Positions 59,021 to 64,000 of a stretch of DNA of 64,000 nucleotides are shown piece after piece; position 1 is the first letter of the stretch, and the number at the start of each line of letters is the position of its first letter. Origin of the DNA: Paratinospora sagittata. Taxonomy: Eukaryota; Streptophyta; Magnoliopsida; Ranunculales; Menispermaceae. The notes beneath the pieces were generated by a model. That model saw only the letters and a list, made by a program, of their open reading frames with translations, did no database searches and was not told the origin of the DNA. Position numbers and translations under genes: made by a program. The DNA lies in the NCBI GenBank assembly GCA_035771175.1, contig CM069607.1, positions 6,445,501 through 6,509,500 on the forward strand, read 5' to 3'.

Positions 59021-61245
59021 TGTAACGACCCACTTTCACATATGGCGTAGAATGCCCGACTCTAGGTGCTTGTGTATGTATTTGATGTGTATAATACTCG
59101 TATTTTGTGTGTATACAGAGTATTTTTGTGTATTTTCATGTTTACTATGTTGCTAGTGTGAATGTGTAAGTGGAAATATACTTCGACATGTTATTTTTCT
59201 GTTTCTGGGTTGAAGAAGCGCACTCCTTAATGGGAGAAGTTCGCTTATTGCGTAAAACCCGAGAGCAGAAGTTTCAGACTTTGGAGGAGCGCGCTCCTTG
59301 CATGAAATTGAATTTTTCATTTTTCTCGGAATGGGAGAAGCGCACTACTCTGAGTTTTGTCAAGAACCATTTTTCTCATATATGGGCCGAGAAGCGCGCT
59401 CCCTCGGGGGAGAAGCGAGCTCCTGATGTCTGGGCGGTTTTTTTTTTAAAGATTTGCAAGTGGGCCCAGAGCTGGTATATAAGCAATTCACTCATTTTTC
59501 TTCCTCATTTGCACCATTTTCAGTTAAAGGAAGTGGAGAAATGAGAGCAAAGGAGAAATTTGAGGAGTTTTGGTGATTTTGGAGGTAGGGTTGGTGGGTT
59601 TTGCTCCCAAGGTAAGATTTCTACTCCATTTCTTCCATAATTTTGCTTATTGGGTTGATTTCCAGCTTTTGTTTAGTGTTTTGATCACATGCATGAGTTG
59701 TAATTTGGGTAAAGCTAGGGTTTCGAGATTTCAAACCCTAACCTACCAATCTTGAGCTTAAATTCCATTAATTAGAGTGTTTATACATGCTTTAATGGTG
59801 ATTTTCCATGAATTGGATGAGCTTAGCATGTGTATAGGCTTTAATGGAATTATATATGATTTGGGTGTATAATTAGTGTGCATGTGAGCTATGTTGATAT
59901 TAATGGCATACTTTGATTATGTATGGAGCCAATTTGATGTTTTCCATGGTATAGCATGGTGATTAGTTTATTTGACTATGTAGAGATTTATCCAATTTGG
60001 GGTTTTTCAGGCAATTGGATTGAAATTAGTCAATTGAATTGTGATAGGCATTTCTAATCCAAATTGGTGTCGATTAGATGTGTTTTAAGTTAGTAATTGT
60101 GTATTTAGGCATATATGACTTGAATTTGATCATTTGGTATATACATGATTCATTTCAAATCTTTGTGAGTTTATTGGCCAATTGGGAAATAATTAACTTG
60201 TTTAATTAGCTATTGAACTGTATGTGAGCATTTCTTATTTTATTTCTTCATTTATAGCATTGTGTTTATATGAAATAGGATTGTTGAATGGTATGCATCT
60301 TATTATATGTATGTGCATTGTGTTTTGGAAACATGAACATGTATTTTTATGCATTAGATTTGCCTTGGGCATTTTGGATTAAATACCTTGGCATTGTTTT
60401 TCTTTCTACTTACTTATTTTTCGGAGAAATATGCCGCTGAAGTACTTGAATTGGTACACCGTGGAAAAGACTTTTTGAATCACTGAGGAATGGAAGAGTA
60501 GAAGGATTAGTGTTGGATAACATGCTGACTTGTACCCTATAGCGCAAATGGGGGAAGTATAGGCAATATTATCTTGTTATGACCTCATGGAGGCATTTGC
60601 ATATTTTTATGAAAATGATGCATAAATCATTTGTTTAGTCGGAACGATGTATATTATGATTTCCTTAATACATTTGGTTTATAAATGTGATTTTTCCAAT
60701 GGTATGCATGTTTTATATAAATGCAAATGTGGAGATTATTATGAAAGATATTCATTGAGTCAGATGAACTCACCCCATTTTTTTCCTACTTTTCTCAGGT
60801 TCAGATACGAAAGAAAAATGCAAGGCTTAACGTCTGAGTGGCCTTCCTCTTCTTTTTTTTGGACGTAGGTTTTGTAAATATTGTTGGGGACTTCGGTCTA
60901 GTCTTCAATTGTTTTGTCCTTTTGAAATTGTATATAACTATCACAAGTACATATGTATATAAAATATAGATAGTTATTGTTTTTGTTTGGATTGCATATG
61001 ATAAACTTTTGATGATGGACTCTTACTTGAGTTTCATATAGATGTTGAGGATATTGAACCTTATGATAATTATATTGGATAGATGTCGTCATGTATTTAG
61101 ATGATGATGTAATATTTATTTTGGTTCAATTATCTTGATCATATACAGGTTGTGTATTGAGTTTATTAGGTGTTTTCCTCGTAGAGGCTTATCAATGCCT
61201 CAGATTTTGTTGTATTATGACATTATCCGGAGAGGGGTCGCGACA
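59021..61245 (+). mobile_element. Solo LTR of gypsy family C
   Basis: 2225 bp, TGTAACGACCCAC...GGGGTCGCGACA, flanked by TAGTA at the left and TAGTG at the right (4 of 5). It matches the LTR at 50197-52219 throughout, and adds GAGCGCGCTCC-type blocks at about 59285-59420. TATATAAG is near 59476, donor-like GTGAGCATT at 60224 and acceptor-like TCTCAG ending at 60798. Confidence 0.88.
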
Positions 61246-61275
61246 TAGTGGATGTAGGCAAGGCTTCACCCCCTT
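61246..61275 (+). mobile_element. 3' LTR of the SIRE-like copia, piece 3 (end fragment)
   Basis: TAGTGGATGTAGGCAAGGC continues the GGTTAGGTAG wording left of the solo LTR. Similarity to an LTR ends soon after, so the true 3' end is lost or altered. Confidence 0.45.
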
Positions 61276-61783
61276 CTTTTAGACACATTTGGGCCAACAA
61301 TAACTAAAAACATTTAAGGTTAAAAAAATTAAAGTAAAATATAAGATTCAATTCAAAATTTAAATAAAACATAGAAATAAAAAATATTATTTATTGATTT
61401 CTAAATATATAACAAATAATTTGCAAACCTAAAATTTTCTAATTTACTATGATTTGTTCAAAATAACAACTTGTACACATATAAATTTTCTTATTTAAAA
61501 AGAGATCCTAATTACTACAAAGTTACAACTTTTTTTAGAACGCAATGATCCAACTTATCATTACAAATTAAATAAAAGTTATAATAATTAAAAATAAAAA
61601 TATAAAGATTTATCATTTTGTATATCATTTTTTGTGTGCTACATATAGTTTACATTTTATTTCTTATGTAACGAATCCTAATGTTATTATTTTATATATT
61701 GAGCTACATAACATCATTTTTATTTTTATTTCCTATTTGATTCTAATCTTTTTGCAACTTTTATAATTTGTGATCATTCCATG
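61276..61783. other. AT-rich spacer
   Basis: Strongly AT-rich, with no coding sequence, RNA gene or transposon signature seen. Confidence 0.6.
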
Positions 61784-64000
61784 TGTAACACCCCGTCATT
61801 TTAATTAAAAATATACGTTAAAGTACGCGTATATCGAGATGTAGAATACACGTATAATCCATGTGTACATGTGTCAAATAAACTTGAACATGTCAAAAGT
61901 GAATTCGAAATGTGATTTTAAATAGAAATCGATGTACACCACGTGTATGTCTCATGTGGATTGAGTGTATAGAAGAAGAAGAGGAGGAATAAATAAAATA
62001 AAATAAAACACTGTTCATTTGCGGGCACGGTTCGGAACAGCACCGTGAACAGTAAAAAAATAATAAAAAGGTTAAATGAGTTGCTGAATGAAAAAAAGAC
62101 AGAGAGAAAACGAACGAAAAGGAAATAAAGGGCAGAGAGAAGAACGAGAAGAAGAAAAAGGGGAAACGCGGGATTCGCGCGAAATTTGGACCTGCGGTAA
62201 GTGATTTCCACTTTATTTCTTCGTAAAATTGATATCTAAGCTAGATGTAACGATTCTAGCGGAGTAATTTTTACTGTAGGAGCCGTTTTACGGCGTTTTC
62301 ACCAATTGGGGTTTTGACCCAATGTGAAGGAAAATCCGCTAGAAAGGTAGAAAAACACTCCATAAACTGTAAGGACCCCGAATATGTGGTTAGAATGTAT
62401 GGCTGTTCATTTATGTGTTCATTTGGAACTTGTATGGCTGTTGGAAGTTAGAATGTATATTGGGGATCTTTTGAATCATACCCGATGAAACGCCAGTTTA
62501 AGGCTATAGAATGGTAGAATGCACTGTTGTGAGTGCATCGATGCTAATTTTATGATTTTTGGAGACTGTTTGACAATTTTAGTACAATTTACATCTTTTG
62601 AATGAATAGTGACGACGTGAACAATGATATGAATAGTACTATGAACAGTGATGTGAATAGTACTATGAAAGTGACGACGAAAGAAGGAAAGAAGAAGAAC
62701 GGAAGGGAGAACGCGGAATTCACGCGAAATCGGGACTTGTGGTAAGCGATTTCTACTCTATTTCTTCGTGAAATTGATCTCTAAGCTAGATGTAACAATT
62801 CTAGCTGAGTAATTTTTGTTGTGGGAGCCGTTTTACGGCGTTTTCAAAAATTGGAGTTTTGACCCAACGTGAATGAAAATCCGCTAGAAAGGTAGAAAAA
62901 CGCTCCCTGGACTGTCGGGACCCCGAATATGTGGTTAGATTCCATTTCATGATTTTTGGAGATTGTTTGACAATTTTAATACAATTTACATCTTTCGGGA
63001 TGAATAGTGAATAATGAATAGTGAAGTGATAATGAATAGTGAATAGTAAATAGTAATGTAAATAGTAAAGTAAATACTAAATTGTGAATAGTACTATGAA
63101 TATTGAATAGTAAATAGTACTGTGAACAGTGATGTAAACAGTGATTTAAAATCATAGATTCGTAGAGAACTGAACTCCAGACGTTTCGATACTAAGATTG
63201 TGATTTTTGGATATGATTTGATATTTTTTAGTAGCTACCGATATAATAAATGATGATTCTCATGATAATCTATGGTTAATTTCAGTGTTTAAATTGAGAG
63301 CTTAAGGGCATGGATAAACGCTCTTGGGGAAGCAATGACGTTTATTGTTGCTCGATTTTAGAGGTTGGCTTAGAAACCCCGTGTAACCACTGTGAGTATA
63401 GTTTTCTTAATTTGGTTCTTGTATGGCATTGTACACATATAAAATGTTTGATTGTATGCACGTTATATTTATATATAATGCATTGAGTTTTATGGAGCAT
63501 GCAAACTGATTTTAGCAATTGGAGTTTGTAATGATGTCATTTCGTTAGGAATTAGACCCGGATGAGGTTTTGCGAGTCCTCGTTGTCAGTAGGTCTATCT
63601 TAACAAGGGTTGCAATCCTTGAAATAACTGTGAATTGGGTAATGAGAGGCTGTGGCTACCATGTAACGGCCATACAAGGGTTAGACCCGCTCTCTTTCCT
63701 TGCGGAGGAGGGAGATTGTGCATTGTGTTATTGAAAACTCATGCAAATTATGACGTTGACATGTATAATATATTTCGTTGAATGATGCATGTGTTGAATA
63801 AGTGTTTGAAATGATTTTAAATGTCATATTTCTCTAAATGTATATAATTGCCATCTCAAGAACTATATTCACTGAGCTGTTGTTTGCTCACCCCATTACG
63901 TCCAATATTTCAAGTATTGAGTCGAAGGGAAAAGGAAAAATCCGTGAGTGATAATCACGTGAGCCTTCGTCTAGTATGTGTATGTATGCTTGGAGGAAAT
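61784..64000 (+). mobile_element. Gypsy LTR of family A, cut by the window end
   Basis: Starts TGTAACACCCCG and follows the LTR at 3180 to the last base. It differs by an internal duplication of about 545 bp (GGTAAG landmarks at 62196 and 62741) and by longer GTGAATAGT-type arrays (62603-62670 and 63003-63145). The donor-like GTGAGTAT is at 63392, and the acceptor-like site is changed to TTTCAAG (63914). Whether it is a solo LTR or the 5' LTR of an element lies beyond the window. Confidence 0.85.

Overview
This is a 64-kb piece of a plant nuclear genome, almost certainly from a eudicot. It is AT-rich, its two intact genes have many introns with plant-type splice sites, and most of it is nested retrotransposon sequence of lineages typical of flowering plants (Tekay/Del-like Ty3-gypsy, SIRE/Maximus-like and Ale-like Ty1-copia, L1-type LINEs, hAT, tRNA-derived SINEs). 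I see no organelle, bacterial or viral replicon signature, and I cannot name a species.

Only two genes look intact. A linoleate 9-lipoxygenase-type gene lies on the plus strand (15575-20325): nine exons, 849 residues, all five iron ligands present, a GC-AG fourth intron and a perfect (TTC)30 tract in intron 1. Facing it on the minus strand (25661-21348) is a plastid fatty-acid-binding protein of the chalcone-isomerase fold: four exons, 299 residues. Their stop codons are about 1 kb apart. Both concern fatty acids (plastid fatty-acid handling; oxidation of C18 polyunsaturated acids), but nothing shows that they are co-regulated.

Left flank (1-15 kb): the decayed 3' half and 3' LTR of a gypsy element, a reverse-oriented LTR split by a solo LTR, tandem-repeat-rich LTR-like DNA, a copia gag-protease scrap, a SINE-like unit and a LINE tail. 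Middle (25.7-40.8 kb): AT-rich spacer, a non-LTR insertion with a 15-bp target duplication, a 2.96-kb solo LTR, a possible pararetrovirus-like relic, a hAT relic, a SINE cluster and a two-exon-like unit that I do not recognise.

Right third (40.8-61.3 kb): a Russian-doll nest. A SIRE-like copia holds a 5'-truncated Tekay-like gypsy, which holds a nearly complete Ale-like copia with TA...TA ends. The 3' LTR of the SIRE-like element is itself split by two further gypsy LTR insertions, one of which contains a third. The window ends inside another gypsy LTR (61784 onward).

The most unusual structural signal is that eight gypsy LTRs of four sequence families all carry a splice-donor-like GTGAGTA/GTAAGTA followed 497-584 bp later by a conserved CACTGAG...GCTCACCC...CAG block. 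In the one copy where I located a TATA box (3180-5280) this module lies downstream of it, so it looks like a leader intron. I see no new defence, metabolic or biosynthetic gene system.
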